Assembly (NCBI RefSeq): GCF_030264295.1 | Contig: NZ_CP127173.1 | Span: 9,121,501 to 9,185,500, forward strand | Direction of reading: 5' to 3' | DNA: 64,000 nucleotides | From: Amycolatopsis nalaikhensis | GTDB lineage: Bacteria > Actinomycetota > Actinomycetes > Mycobacteriales > Pseudonocardiaceae | Shown here: in pieces, positions 7,727-16,147 of the stretch | How positions within the stretch are numbered: the first letter of the stretch is position 1 | How the letters are laid out: the number at the start of each line of letters is the position of its first letter | Translations under genes and position numbers: made by a program | Notes under the pieces: model-generated | Told to the model about the DNA's origin: nothing | Seen by the model: only the letters and a program-made list of their open reading frames with translations | Database searches by the model: none

Positions 7727-9961
7727 TCAGACCAGGTCGTACCGGTCGGCGTTCATCACCTTGGTCCACGCCGCCACGAAGTCGCGGGCGAACTTCTCCT
7801 TGGCGTCGTCGCTCGCGTACACCTCGGCCAGGGCGCGCAGCTCCGAGTTGGAGCCGAACACCAGGTCGGCGCGGGTGCCCGTCCACTTGACCTCGCCGGT
7901 GGCGCGGTCACGGCCCTCGAAGGTCTCCTGGTCCTCCGAGGTCGACTTCCACTCCGTCTCCATGTCGAGGAGGTTGACGAAGAAGTCGTTGGTGAGCTTG
8001 CCCGGCGTCTCGGTGAGCACGCCCAGCGGGGACTGCTGGTAGTTCGCACCCAGCACGCGCAGGCCACCGACCAGGACAGTCATCTCCGGCGCGCTCAGGT
8101 TCAGCAGGTTCGCGCGGTCGAGCAGCAGGTACTCCGACGGCAGGCGGTGGCCCTTGCCGCGGTAGTTGCGGAACCCGTCGACGGTCGGCTCCAGCGGCGC
8201 GAACGAGTCCGCGTCCGTCTGCTCCTGCGTCGCGTCGGTGCGGCCCGGCGTGAACGGCACCGTGAGGGTGACGCCCGCGTCCTTCGCGGCCTGCTCGACG
8301 GCGGCGACACCGCCCAGCACGATCAAGTCGGCCAGGGAGATCTTCTTGCCGCCGGTCTGGGCGCCGTTGAAGGACTCCTGGATGTTCTCGAGCGTGCGCA
8401 GCACCTGCGCCAGCTGGTCGGGCTCGTTGACCTCCCAGCCGCGCTGCGGCTCGAGGCGGATGCGGGCACCGTTGGCGCCGCCTCGCTTGTCGCTGGCGCG
8501 GAACGTCGAGGCCGACGCCCACGCGGTCGAGACGAGCTGGGCGATCGTCAGGCCGGAGCCGAGCAGCTGCGCCTTGAGGGACGCGACGTCGGCGTCGTCG
8601 ACCAGCTCGTGGTCCACGGCCGGGACGCGGTCCTGCCAGATCAGCTCTTCCTGCGGCACCAGCGGGCCGAGGTAGCGCTGGATCGGGCCCATGTCGCGGT
8701 GGGTCAGCTTGAACCAGGCGCGGGCGAACGCGTCGGCGAACTGGTCCGGGTTCTCGTAGAACCGGCGCGAGATCTGCTCGTAGACCGGGTCGACGCGCAA
8801 CGCCAGGTCGGTGGTGAGCATGCCGGGGGCGCGGTTGAGCTTGCCGTCCTCGGGGTCCGGGACGGTGTTCTTCGCCTTGTTGTCCTTCGGCGTCCACTGG
8901 TGGGCGCCGGCCGGGCTGGTCGTGAGCTCCCACTCGTACTCGAAGAGGTTGTGGAAGAACCAGTTGCTCCACTGCGTCGGTGTCGGGGTCCAGGTGACCT
9001 CGATGCCGCTGGTGATGGCGTCGCGGCCCTTGCCGGAGCCGAACGAGTTCTTCCAGCCGAGGCCCTGCTCCTCGAGAGAGGCGCCTTCCGGCTCGGGGCC
9101 GACGTGCTGGTCGGGGTCGGCCGCGCCGTGGGTCTTGCCGAAGGTGTGGCCACCGGCGATGAGGGCGACGGTCTCCTCGTCGTTCATCGCCATCCGGCCG
9201 AACGTCTCGCGGATGTCGCGGGCCGCGGCCAGCGGGTCCGGGTTGCCGTTCGGGCCCTCGGGGTTGACGTAGATGAGGCCCATCTGGACCGCGGCGAGCG
9301 GGTTCTCGAGGTTGCGGTCACCGCTGTAGCGCTCGTCGCCCAGCCAGGTGCGCTCGGGGCCCCAGTAGACGTCCTCGTCCGGCTCCCACACGTCGGCGCG
9401 GCCGCCGGCGAAGCCGAAGGTCTTGAAGCCCATGGTCTCCAGGGCGCGGTTGCCCGTGAAGATCATCAGGTCGGCCCAGGAGACCTTCTTGCCCCACTTC
9501 TTCTTGACCGGCCACAGCAGCCGCCGCGCCTTGTCCAAGTTCCCGTTGTCCGGCCAGCTGTTCAGCGGCGCGAAGCGCTGCATGCCGGCGCCCGCCCCGC
9601 CGCGGCCGTCTTCGACGCGGTAGGTGCCGGCGCTGTGCCACGCCATGCGGATCATGAACGGGCCGTAGTTCCCGAAGTCGGCGGGCCACCAGTCCTGCGA
9701 CGTGGTCAGCACCTCGTCGACGTCCTTCGCGAGCTCGTCGAGGTCGACGGTCTTGAACTCGGCGGCGTAGTCGAACCCGTCGTCCATCGGGTTGGCGACG
9801 GCCGCGTGCTTGCGCAGGATCTTCAGGTTGAGCTGGTTCGGCCACCAGTCGCGGTTTCCGGCACCCTCGGTCGGGTGGTTGCGACGCCCGGCCGAGACGG
9901 GGCAGCCGCCCGCGGCCTCTTCGTTCAACTCGCCAACTTTGGCGTCAGCACTGTCAGACAC
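7727..9961 (-). CDS. katG: Catalase-peroxidase KatG
   Basis: 744-aa bifunctional haem catalase-peroxidase that destroys H2O2. The distal pocket RMAWHSAGTYR contains the catalytic Arg, Trp and His; GLIYVNPEGPNG supplies the Tyr of the Met-Tyr-Trp adduct; the proximal His is in ALIAGGHTFGK. Both duplicated peroxidase halves are complete. GTG 9961 is chosen because it has GGAAGGA 5 bp upstream and gives VSDSADAK; longer readings run into furA. Immediately downstream of furA on the same strand, the conserved actinobacterial furA-katG arrangement, so it is expected to be induced by oxidative stress through FurA. Confidence 0.97.
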   Translation of the reverse strand: MSDSADAKVGELNEEAAGGCPVSAGRRNHPTEGAGNRDWWPNQLNLKILRKHAAVANPMDDGFDYAAEFKTVDLDELAKDVDEVLTTSQDWWPADFGNYGPFMIRMAWHSAGTYRVEDGRGGAGAGMQRFAPLNSWPDNGNLDKARRLLWPVKKKWGKKVSWADLMIFTGNRALETMGFKTFGFAGGRADVWEPDEDVYWGPERTWLGDERYSGDRNLENPLAAVQMGLIYVNPEGPNGNPDPLAAARDIRETFGRMAMNDEETVALIAGGHTFGKTHGAADPDQHVGPEPEGASLEEQGLGWKNSFGSGKGRDAITSGIEVTWTPTPTQWSNWFFHNLFEYEWELTTSPAGAHQWTPKDNKAKNTVPDPEDGKLNRAPGMLTTDLALRVDPVYEQISRRFYENPDQFADAFARAWFKLTHRDMGPIQRYLGPLVPQEELIWQDRVPAVDHELVDDADVASLKAQLLGSGLTIAQLVSTAWASASTFRASDKRGGANGARIRLEPQRGWEVNEPDQLAQVLRTLENIQESFNGAQTGGKKISLADLIVLGGVAAVEQAAKDAGVTLTVPFTPGRTDATQEQTDADSFAPLEPTVDGFRNYRGKGHRLPSEYLLLDRANLLNLSAPEMTVLVGGLRVLGANYQQSPLGVLTETPGKLTNDFFVNLLDMETEWKSTSEDQETFEGRDRATGEVKWTGTRADLVFGSNSELRALAEVYASDDAKEKFARDFVAAWTKVMNADRYDLV

Positions 9962-9987
9962 TGGAATCCTTCCGGGACAAAAGGTGT

Positions 9988-10419
9988 TCAGGAACTCGGC
10001 GCGGTGGAGCAGTCGGGGCACAGGCCCCGGTAGACGACCTCGGCTTCGTCGATCACGAAGCCGTGGGCGTCCGAAGCGGTCAGGCAAGGAGCACTGCCGA
10101 CGGCGCAGTCGACGTCGGCGATGGCCCCGCACGACCGGCACACGACGTGGTGGTGGTTGTCCCCCACGCGGGCCTCGTACCGGGCGACGGAGCCGGGCGG
10201 CTGGATGCGCCGCAGCAGCCCCGCTCCGGTGAGTGCCCGCAGGACGTCGTAGACGGCCTGGTGGGACACTTCCCCGAGGTGGTCCCGCACGGCCCCGATG
10301 ATCGAGTCGGTGTCGGCGTGCGGGTGGCCGTGCACCGCGGACAGCACAGCAAGGCGCGGCCGCGTGACGCGCAGGGCGGCGTCCCGCAGCATCCGCTCGA
10401 AGTCCGTGGTCGTGGGCAC
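9988..10419 (-). CDS. furA: Fur-family peroxide/metal-responsive repressor FurA
   Basis: 143 aa from GTG 10419 (an upstream ATG at 10455 would add 12 residues). Winged helix with SHQAVYDVLRALTGAGL, the metal-binding stretch DNHHHVVCRSCG and a second Cys pair, CPDC, near the C-terminus. Strong resemblance to mycobacterial FurA, including ARYEARVGDNHHH. It lies 26 bp upstream of katG and should repress furA-katG until metal-bound cysteines are oxidised. An AT-rich stretch just upstream is the expected operator. Confidence 0.95.
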   Translation of the reverse strand: MPTTTDFERMLRDAALRVTRPRLAVLSAVHGHPHADTDSIIGAVRDHLGEVSHQAVYDVLRALTGAGLLRRIQPPGSVARYEARVGDNHHHVVCRSCGAIADVDCAVGSAPCLTASDAHGFVIDEAEVVYRGLCPDCSTAPSS

Positions 10420-10440
10420 GGCGGCGAGTCTGCCGCATTT

Positions 10441-10462
10441 TCTGGAATGAATCAAGATTAGC
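10441..10462 (-). promoter_or_regulatory. Probable furA promoter/operator
   Basis: The only AT-rich stretch in this neighbourhood, read on the minus strand as TAATCTTGATTCATTCCAGA. TTGATT fits a -35 about 40 bp from the GTG at 10419, placing transcription start at or near the start codon, as known for mycobacterial furA, whose upstream region has a similar sequence. Assignment is by position and resemblance. Confidence 0.5.
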
Positions 10463-10477
10463 TACCCGACTGGGTAG
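10462..10477. repeat. Small dyad upstream of furA
   Basis: CTACCC-GACT-GGGTAG, perfect 6-bp arms, between the furA promoter and the gene at 10596. It could be an operator for either divergent transcript. Confidence 0.35.
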
Positions 10478-10522
10478 GCGTGTCGCACCCGACCCGGTGA
10501 GGTGAAGATCACCAGACACCTC

Positions 10523-10549
10523 GTTTACGCCGCTCAGAGCGGGGTAAAC
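10523..10549. promoter_or_regulatory. 12-bp-arm palindrome upstream of the 114-aa gene
   Basis: GTTTACGCCGCT and AGCGGGGTAAAC flank CAG; the arms pair except for one position. It ends 46 bp before the ATG at 10596, the right place for a repressor site. No cognate regulator is adjacent apart from FurA, so the binding protein is unknown. Confidence 0.45.
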
Positions 10550-10595
10550 GTCCGCCGTTCAGGTTGCTTCACCGCTTCCGCCCAGGAGTCATCCG

Positions 10596-10940
10596 ATGAC
10601 CAGCGTCTTGACCGACGGCCGCGAGAACCCCCATCCGGTGCCGGGACCTCGCCACCGCCCGGTCGCGCCCGACGCGCTGACGGAGCTGGCCCGCCTCGCG
10701 GCGCTGGCCGAGCTCGCCCGGCGCGCATCGCCGTCCCTCATGCACCAGGCGGTCCTGGCCGGCGCTAGTCCGGTGAAGGTCGCTGCCGCCGCCAAGCTGG
10801 ATGTCGCCGAGGCGCACGTCCGGTGGCATGCCTGGGCTGACGACAGTGTCGGCCTTGAGGAGTATTTGCGTGTGCATACCGCGTTCGCGGATGCCGTCGT
10901 TGTCTGTCATGCGGCTATCGAGGAGGAGCTGTGCCCGTGA
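10596..10940 (+). CDS. Unknown 114-aa protein
   Basis: Not recognised. The protein is Ala-rich and helical; residues 25-85 (ALTELARLAALAELARRA, then SPVKVAAAAKLDVAEAHVRW) look like a helix-turn-helix of the type used by small actinomycete regulators, without reaching a named family. An AGGAG lies 8 bp upstream of the ATG. The stop overlaps the next start (GTGA), so it is coupled to the 37-aa gene that follows. It may be a small DNA-binding protein regulated through the palindrome at 10523 (inference). Confidence 0.6.
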   Translation: MTSVLTDGRENPHPVPGPRHRPVAPDALTELARLAALAELARRASPSLMHQAVLAGASPVKVAAAAKLDVAEAHVRWHAWADDSVGLEEYLRVHTAFADAVVVCHAAIEEELCP

Positions 10941-11050
10941 GCACTGGGGAGACGACGCTTGCCGACCTGGAGGCGCTGGGTGATGCGGCCGATGAGCTGC
11001 TGGCGGAGATCAGCGAGCAGCTGGCGGCGCGGTCCAAGCTGAGTTCGTGA
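10937..11050 (+). CDS. Small 37-aa acidic helical protein
   Basis: GTG 10937 to TGA 11050. Composition is acidic and heptad-like (LADLEALGDAADELLAEISE), consistent with a short coiled coil. It starts inside the stop of the preceding gene and has AGGAGGAG about 10 bp upstream, so translation is plausible. No family recognised. Possibly a partner or modulator of the 114-aa protein (inference). The 409 bp after it, to 11459, hold no convincing gene and are dominated by two large inverted repeats. Confidence 0.5.
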   Translation: MSTGETTLADLEALGDAADELLAEISEQLAARSKLSS

Positions 11051-11160
11051 CGCGGCCGCCGCAGTCTTTTTCGCGTTCGTGAACCGGCGGCCGGCAACGC
11101 AAAGCAGGCACGACATCACCAGACCTCCCCCGCCCCTCGTCCTCGCCGCCCTTCAGTCGA

Positions 11161-11208
11161 CGGTTGAGCTTGTCAAGGCACGCTTTCCCGCCTTGACAAG
11201 GTCAACCG
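11161..11208. repeat. 19-bp-arm inverted repeat in a gene-free gap
   Basis: CGGTTGAGCTTGTCAAGGC (11161-11179) pairs with GCCTTGACAAGGTCAACCG (11190-11208) with one mismatch around a 10-nt loop. C/G-rich outer arms (CCCCCGCCCCTC near 11127 and GAGGGGCGGGGG near 11229) extend the symmetry. It could be a terminator for the two small genes or a small structured RNA; no U-tract follows. Confidence 0.6.
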
Positions 11209-11337
11209 GCGGCTGAACACTCCGCGAGGAGGGGCGGGGGATGTCGGGCCCGCCTTCTTTAAAGACATGTCCTCGCCGGACGGGCAGGCTCTGGGATGGC
11301 CGGGGCTTCGTAGTCCCGTTGCGTTCTCGTGGGGGCC

Positions 11338-11484
11338 GCTGGGTGGTCATCCCGTCGCCTGATTGAGGCCTATCACTTTGAGCCAGGCCCGCAAGCCTCC
11401 GTAGCTAACTCACGTTGAAGAGGTAGTTGCGGGCCTGGCTCAAAGTGATTTTGACGGCCTCAGGCGACGGGATGACCACCCAGC
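11338..11484. repeat. 147-bp nested inverted repeat ending in the membrane-protein gene
   Basis: Outer perfect arms of 25 bp (11338-11362 and 11460-11484), then 9-10 unpaired bases on each side, then inner perfect arms of 23 bp (11372-11394 and 11427-11449) around a 32-nt loop. The right outer arm is the last eight codons of the minus-strand membrane-protein gene (stop at 11460), so its 3' end is repeated in inverse 98 bp away. The left copy reads LGGHPVA-stop on the plus strand. It is far longer than a usual terminator. Confidence 0.7.
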
Positions 11485-12500
11485 TCCTCTTTTTCAACCC
11501 GCCTGGCGGCGGGCCATCTGCGCCACACCGCTACGTGGAGGATCACCGCCAAGCTCAACGCGTTCAGCGTTGTGTGCGTTGTCCAGCCCGGTACCAAATG
11601 CTCTGGTACCTCTGCCCACCTCGCCACCCATGGCACCACCCAGGACAACGCCGCCGTCAGCAGCGCCACCAGCGCCAGCACCAGCGTGCGGCCGGGCACT
11701 GGTCCTAAACGAACTCCCGGCCATGCCTCGAACAGCATTGCCACCACCAGTACCGACGCGATCGCCGCGCCCGCTATTGCCGCGATCTTCTCCGGTGGGG
11801 CCGCGAAATACGTTGCCCACGCACATGCGATCACCGCGACATGCGCGACGGACAACCTGACCGCGCGGCTTCGGATTCGGGCGAATGGCCATCCTCTCAG
11901 CGCCACGTACCAGACCATCTGCCATGCGCCCAGTACCGCGAACCACGCCGCGAACTCCTCGCCCGGCACCAGGCCCGTCTCGACCAGTCCTGAATAGACT
12001 CCCCAGCCCGCCGCCCAGCACACCGCCAGTGCCGCCACTCCCGGCCAGCGCGTTCCTCGGCCCCTCAGTGGCCAACCTTCGCCCACCAATGTCAGCTGCA
12101 GCATCAACGTGAAGATGCCCGCCGCCAACGGCACCGATGCCGTTCCGGTCACCGCCCGGCCCAGCAAGGTCAGCACCGCTCCCCCGGCCGCCACCAGCGC
12201 CGTGTCCGAAATGCCTGGCCAGCCTCCTCTCAACAGGCTGCCCGGCCAGTCCTCCCACCAGAACGCGATCATCGCCACGATCGGGAGCGCGAACGTCACG
12301 AACGGCCCGAGCGCTTCCAGCGTCGGTACCGGGCCTCCCGCTCCCGCCGCCAGCAATGCCGTCACCGGCAGGACGAACACCAACCCTCGTAGCCCTCGGT
12401 GGGGCTGGGCCCGGCGGATGCCTTCCAGCTCCGCCGGGCCCAGTGCGTCCGGCCTGCAGACCGATGGCCGGTCGTCCAGGTCCCGGCTAGAGGACGTCAT
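11460..12500 (-). CDS. Multi-pass membrane protein of unknown function
   Basis: 346 aa with about nine hydrophobic segments (for example GLVFVLPVTALLAAGAGG, FVTFALPIVAMIAFWW, VAVIACAWATYFAAP and a stretch near residues 275-295). Short loops contain Trp-rich turns (WWEDWPGSLLRGGWPG). No transporter or enzyme signature was recognised. The start overlaps the end of the molybdenum hydroxylase large-subunit gene by 14 bp, so it is probably the last gene of that operon. Its final codons form one arm of the large inverted repeat at 11338-11484. Confidence 0.65.
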   Translation of the reverse strand: MTSSSRDLDDRPSVCRPDALGPAELEGIRRAQPHRGLRGLVFVLPVTALLAAGAGGPVPTLEALGPFVTFALPIVAMIAFWWEDWPGSLLRGGWPGISDTALVAAGGAVLTLLGRAVTGTASVPLAAGIFTLMLQLTLVGEGWPLRGRGTRWPGVAALAVCWAAGWGVYSGLVETGLVPGEEFAAWFAVLGAWQMVWYVALRGWPFARIRSRAVRLSVAHVAVIACAWATYFAAPPEKIAAIAGAAIASVLVVAMLFEAWPGVRLGPVPGRTLVLALVALLTAALSWVVPWVARWAEVPEHLVPGWTTHTTLNALSLAVILHVAVWRRWPAARRVEKEELGGHPVA

Positions 12501-14659
12501 CGAGGCGGATCGGCAGGCGGTGGTGGCGCCGCCCGGTCGCGTGGTGGACCGCGTTCGCCACCGCCGCCGCGACTCCGACCATCGCCACCTCTCCCAGACC
12601 CTTCACCCCCACCGGGTTGAACCGCAGGTCCGGCTCGTCCACGAAGTCCACATCAATCCGGCCCACGTCCGCGTTGACCATGATCGGGTACTCCTCGAGC
12701 GTCGAATTGAGGAAGCCGCCGAACCTCGGGTCGGCCAGGCTCTCCTCGCGCAACGCCCCACCTATGCCCCACACCACGCCGCCGCGGACCTGGCTCGCCG
12801 CCGTCACCGGGCTCGCCACCCGGCCGCAGTCCACCACGCTCACCACCCTCGGCACGCGGATGCGGCACGTCGTCGGCTCCACGCGGACCTCCACGAAATG
12901 GGCGATCCAGCTGAACGTGCTGAACTCCGGGTACACCGGGCCCGAGATCGCCAGGTGGCCGGCTTTCGCCTGGTCCACCGCCTCGGGCGGCTGGCCCGGC
13001 CCGAGCGTGGCGGCCTCGACCTCCACCGGGTGCCCCACGCGCTCGACCGCCGCCGCGACGTCGACCTCGCCCGTGTCCGCGACGTCCAGGTGCTTGCGCA
13101 GCTCCCGCAGGCCCGCGTGGACCGCGGGCAGCGCCGAAGCCGTGCCCCACGATCCAGCCGTGAGGTGCTGGGCCGCGTACCGGGTGTCGCCGACGCGCAC
13201 CTCGACGTCGCTCGCCGGGATGCCCAGATCGCCCGCCACCAGCAGCGCCACCGCCGAGCGGATGCCCTGGCCCATCTCGTGGCCGTCTACGCCCACCGTG
13301 ACCCGGCCGTCCGCCGTCGCCGTCACGTGCGCGACCGCCGGGACGATGCTGCCCGGGTAGTTGCCCGCCGCGACGCCCCAGCCGACCAGCGAACCGTCGT
13401 CCGCGCGCATCGAGCCCGGCTCCGGGTTCCGGTCGGCCCAGCCGAACTTCTCCGCGCCGCGGCGCAGGCACTCGGCCAGGAACCGGGTCGAGAACGGCCG
13501 CCCGGTCACCGGGTCGGTCATCGTGTCGTTGGCCAGCCGCAGCGCGACCGGGTCCTGGCCGGTCGCGTACGCGAGCTCGTCGACCGCCGACTCGAACGCG
13601 TACGCCGCCGAGCTTCTCGAACGGCGCCCGCATGTAGCCCGGCGTCTGGACGTCCGTCTGCACCAGGCGGTGCCGGCCGCGGAACGCCGGGAACCCGTAG
13701 AGGCGCGAGGTGACCTCGGTGTGCATCGCCGGGAACAGGTCGTGCCGGGACGTCTGCTGGTCGACCTCGTGCACGGCGGCGAGGATGCGGCCGCCGGCGT
13801 CCGCGCCCAGCCGGACGTGGTGACGGGTCGCCGGGCGGAAGCTCCCGTTGTGGAACGTCTGCGTGCGGGCCAGCACCAGCTTCACCGGCCGGCCCAGGCG
13901 CCGGGCCACCAGCGCCAGGGGTCCCAGGTGCGGCTGCAGCGAGTTCTTCTGGCCGAAGCCGCCGCCGACGTACGGCGAGCGGACCTCGATGTCCGCCGCG
14001 TCGAGGCCGAGCTGCTGGGCCAGCCCGTGCCGGAGCGCCGCCGCGTTCTGCGTGCCCTCGTGCACGATGAGCTTGCCGTCCCGCCACTCGACGACGCCGC
14101 CGTTCAGCTCCATCGGGACCGCGTGCTGCGCCGCGTGCTCGTAGGTGCTGTCGATCCGCACCGGGCTGGCGTCGACCGCCGCGTCGGCGTCGCCGACCTT
14201 GATGTCGGCGAGGAACGGCAGCGGGATGGCTTCTTCCTGGACCAGCGTGGTCGCACCTTCGTCGCCCAGGTGGACCGCGAAGGCTTCGGTCTCGTACTCC
14301 GCGGTGACGAGCTCGGCCGCCTCGGTCGCGGCGACGAGCGTGTCCGCCACGACGAGCGCGATCGGCTGGCCGCGGTACGCGATGTGGTCGTCCACCAGGG
14401 GCTGCAGGCTCTGGAAGGAGAACCCGCCGCCCATGATGAAGCCGGGGCCGCGCAGCTCTTCCGCGTCGAACCGGGTCACGACGAGCACGACCCCCGGCAC
14501 GGCTTCCGCCGCGGCGGTGTCCACCCGCGACACCCGGCCGCGGCCGATCCGGGCCAGGGCGAGCGTGGCGTAGGCGACGCCGTCGGGGACGCGGTCGGTG
14601 CCGTAGGCGGCCCGGCCGGTGACCTTCTCGTAGGCGTCGACACGGCGCGTGTCGGTCAT
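12487..14659 (-). pseudogene. PaoC/XDH-like molybdopterin-binding subunit, one-base frameshift
   Basis: Large catalytic subunit of a xanthine dehydrogenase/aldehyde oxidase family enzyme, about 723 aa if the frame is repaired. The N-terminal part (start 14659) carries the a/b hammerhead and the cofactor motif VGGGFGQKNSLQPH. The frame then slips after MRAPFE, near 13605-13617, and the rest continues in another frame (SAAYAFESAVDELA..., GHEMGQG, NPVGVKGLGEVAMVG). Removing one A in the coding-strand run GAGAAGCTCGG restores FESSAAYAFES, so the lesion is a single insertion beside AGCT. Expected reaction: hydroxylation of aldehydes or N-heterocycles. The start overlaps the FAD-subunit stop (ATGA). 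It may be a sequencing error rather than a dead gene. Confidence 0.8.
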
Positions 14660-15654
14660 CGGGTGGCTCTCTCCCCGGCCATGCGCACGGCGTCGGCGAC
14701 GGTGCGGATGCCCAATTCGACTCGGAATCCGTTGTAGGTGCCGGGCCGCGCGCCGGCGAAGGCGATTTCGCCGGCGTGGCGGGCGGCCTCGGCGGTCAGC
14801 GGCGCGCCGCGCAACGCGCGTTCGGCCTCCTCTGCCCGCCAGGGCCGGGTGGCCACGCCGCCGAGCGCGATCCGGCAGTCGGCGACCGCGCCGTTGGCCA
14901 CGGTCAGCGCGACGGCGGCCGACGCGAGCGCGAAGGCGTAGGACTCGCGGTCGCGGATCTTCAGGTAGGTGCTCCCCCGGCCGGCCGGCGTGGCCGGGAC
15001 GCGGATGCGGAGGATCAGCTCGTCGGCGTCGAGGACGTGCTCGCGCGTCGGGTCGTCACCCGGCTCGACGTGCAGGTCCTTGAGCGGCACGGTCCGTTCC
15101 CCGCGCGGGCCGACGACGTCGACGACCGCGTCGAAGGCGAGCAGCGCGATCGCCCAGTCACCCGGGTACGTCGCGATGCAGGCGTCGCTCGCGCCGAGCA
15201 GGGCGTGCGTGCGGTCGTGGCCTCCGAGCGCGGCGCACCCGCTGCCGGGTTCGCGCTTGTTGCAGGGGAACTCCGGGCCGCCGCGGAAGTAGCCGCACCG
15301 GGTGCGCTGCAACAGGTTCCCGCCGACGGTCGCCATGTTCCGCAGCTGCTGCGACGCCGCGCGCCAGAGCGACTCGGACAGCGCGGGGTACTCGGCGCGC
15401 ACGACCGGGTGGTCGGCGACGTCGGCCATCCGGGCCCCGGCCCCGAAGACGAGCTCGTCCGGGCCGGTCTCGATGGTCGTCAGCTCCGGCAGCCGGTGCA
15501 CGTCGACGACCGCGGGCGGGGTCTCGATGCCCAGCTTCATCAGGTCGTAGAGCGTGGTGCCGCCAGCCAGCACCTTGGTACCGGGCGCGGCGTCGCGCAG
15601 CGCGTCGACGGCGGCACCGACGGTGGCCGGGGCGACGTAGGCGAAGGGACGCAT
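14656..15654 (-). CDS. FAD-binding subunit of PaoABC/XDH-like enzyme
   Basis: 332-aa medium subunit passing electrons from the [2Fe-2S] protein to FAD. Motifs: VLAGGTTLYDLMKLG near residue 30 and ATVGGNLLQRTRCGYFRG near residue 110 (FAD). Extra cysteines (CNKREPGSGCAAL) are characteristic of PaoB-like subunits, which bind an additional [4Fe-4S] cluster, and point to an aldehyde oxidoreductase rather than a true xanthine dehydrogenase. ATG 15654 overlaps the stop of the small subunit by one base. Middle gene of the three-subunit operon. Confidence 0.88.
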   Translation of the reverse strand: MRPFAYVAPATVGAAVDALRDAAPGTKVLAGGTTLYDLMKLGIETPPAVVDVHRLPELTTIETGPDELVFGAGARMADVADHPVVRAEYPALSESLWRAASQQLRNMATVGGNLLQRTRCGYFRGGPEFPCNKREPGSGCAALGGHDRTHALLGASDACIATYPGDWAIALLAFDAVVDVVGPRGERTVPLKDLHVEPGDDPTREHVLDADELILRIRVPATPAGRGSTYLKIRDRESYAFALASAAVALTVANGAVADCRIALGGVATRPWRAEEAERALRGAPLTAEAARHAGEIAFAGARPGTYNGFRVELGIRTVADAVRMAGERATR

Positions 15655-16142
15655 CAGCTCTCCCCCTTCGCGGCCTCGGCGGCCTGCCGGACGGCGGCGA
15701 CGATGCCGACGTAGGCACCGCAGCGGCACAGGTTGCCGCTCAGGTACTCGCGGATCTCGTCGTCGTCCCCGGTGTGGCCTTCGGCGATGCAGGCCAGCCC
15801 GGACATGATCTGGCCGGGCGTGCAGTAGCCGCACTGCAGCGCGTCGTTGTCGACGAACGCCTGCTGCAGCGGGTGCAGCCCGCCGTCCGGGCCGGCGACG
15901 CCTTCGATGGTGGTGACGTCCTGGCCGGCGGCCTGCACGGCGGGCGTCAGGCAGGACACCACGCGGCGCCCGCCGAGGTGCACCGTGCAGGCCCCGCAGT
16001 GGCCCTGGTCGCAGCCCTTCTTGGTGCCGGTGAGGCCGAGCCGTTCGCGCAGCACGTCGAGCAGCGACTCCCGGGGGTCGACGCCGAGCCGCACGGCCTC
16101 GCCGTTGACCGTCGCCTCGACGGTGGTTTCTGGAGTGGACAC
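15654..16142 (-). CDS. [2Fe-2S] subunit of PaoABC/XDH-like enzyme
   Basis: 162-aa small subunit with two iron-sulphur domains: the plant-type ferredoxin Cys set CDQGHCGACTV with a later Cys in VVSCLTP, and the helical domain sets CGYCTPGQ and NLCRCGAY. No Tat leader is visible, unlike E. coli PaoA, so the complex is probably cytoplasmic. GTG 16142 follows AGGAG. An IS110-type element ends a few bases upstream of that ribosome site and has probably displaced the native promoter of the operon (inference). Confidence 0.9.
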   Translation of the reverse strand: MSTPETTVEATVNGEAVRLGVDPRESLLDVLRERLGLTGTKKGCDQGHCGACTVHLGGRRVVSCLTPAVQAAGQDVTTIEGVAGPDGGLHPLQQAFVDNDALQCGYCTPGQIMSGLACIAEGHTGDDDEIREYLSGNLCRCGAYVGIVAAVRQAAEAAKGES

Positions 16143-16147
16143 GCGTT

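Noticed and set aside
7082..10033. Plus-strand 983-codon open frame across katG
   Set aside because: Antisense shadow of katG: low-complexity Arg/Gly/Val composition, no domain, no ribosome site; the opposite strand encodes a complete catalase-peroxidase.
11153..11350. 65-codon minus-strand open frame in the palindrome-rich gap
   Set aside because: It is composed of the inverted repeat arms, has no ribosome site and no resemblance to a protein family.
11267..11362. 31-codon plus-strand ORF ending LGGHPVA
   Set aside because: Its end is only the inverted copy of the membrane-protein gene tail; the rest is unsupported.
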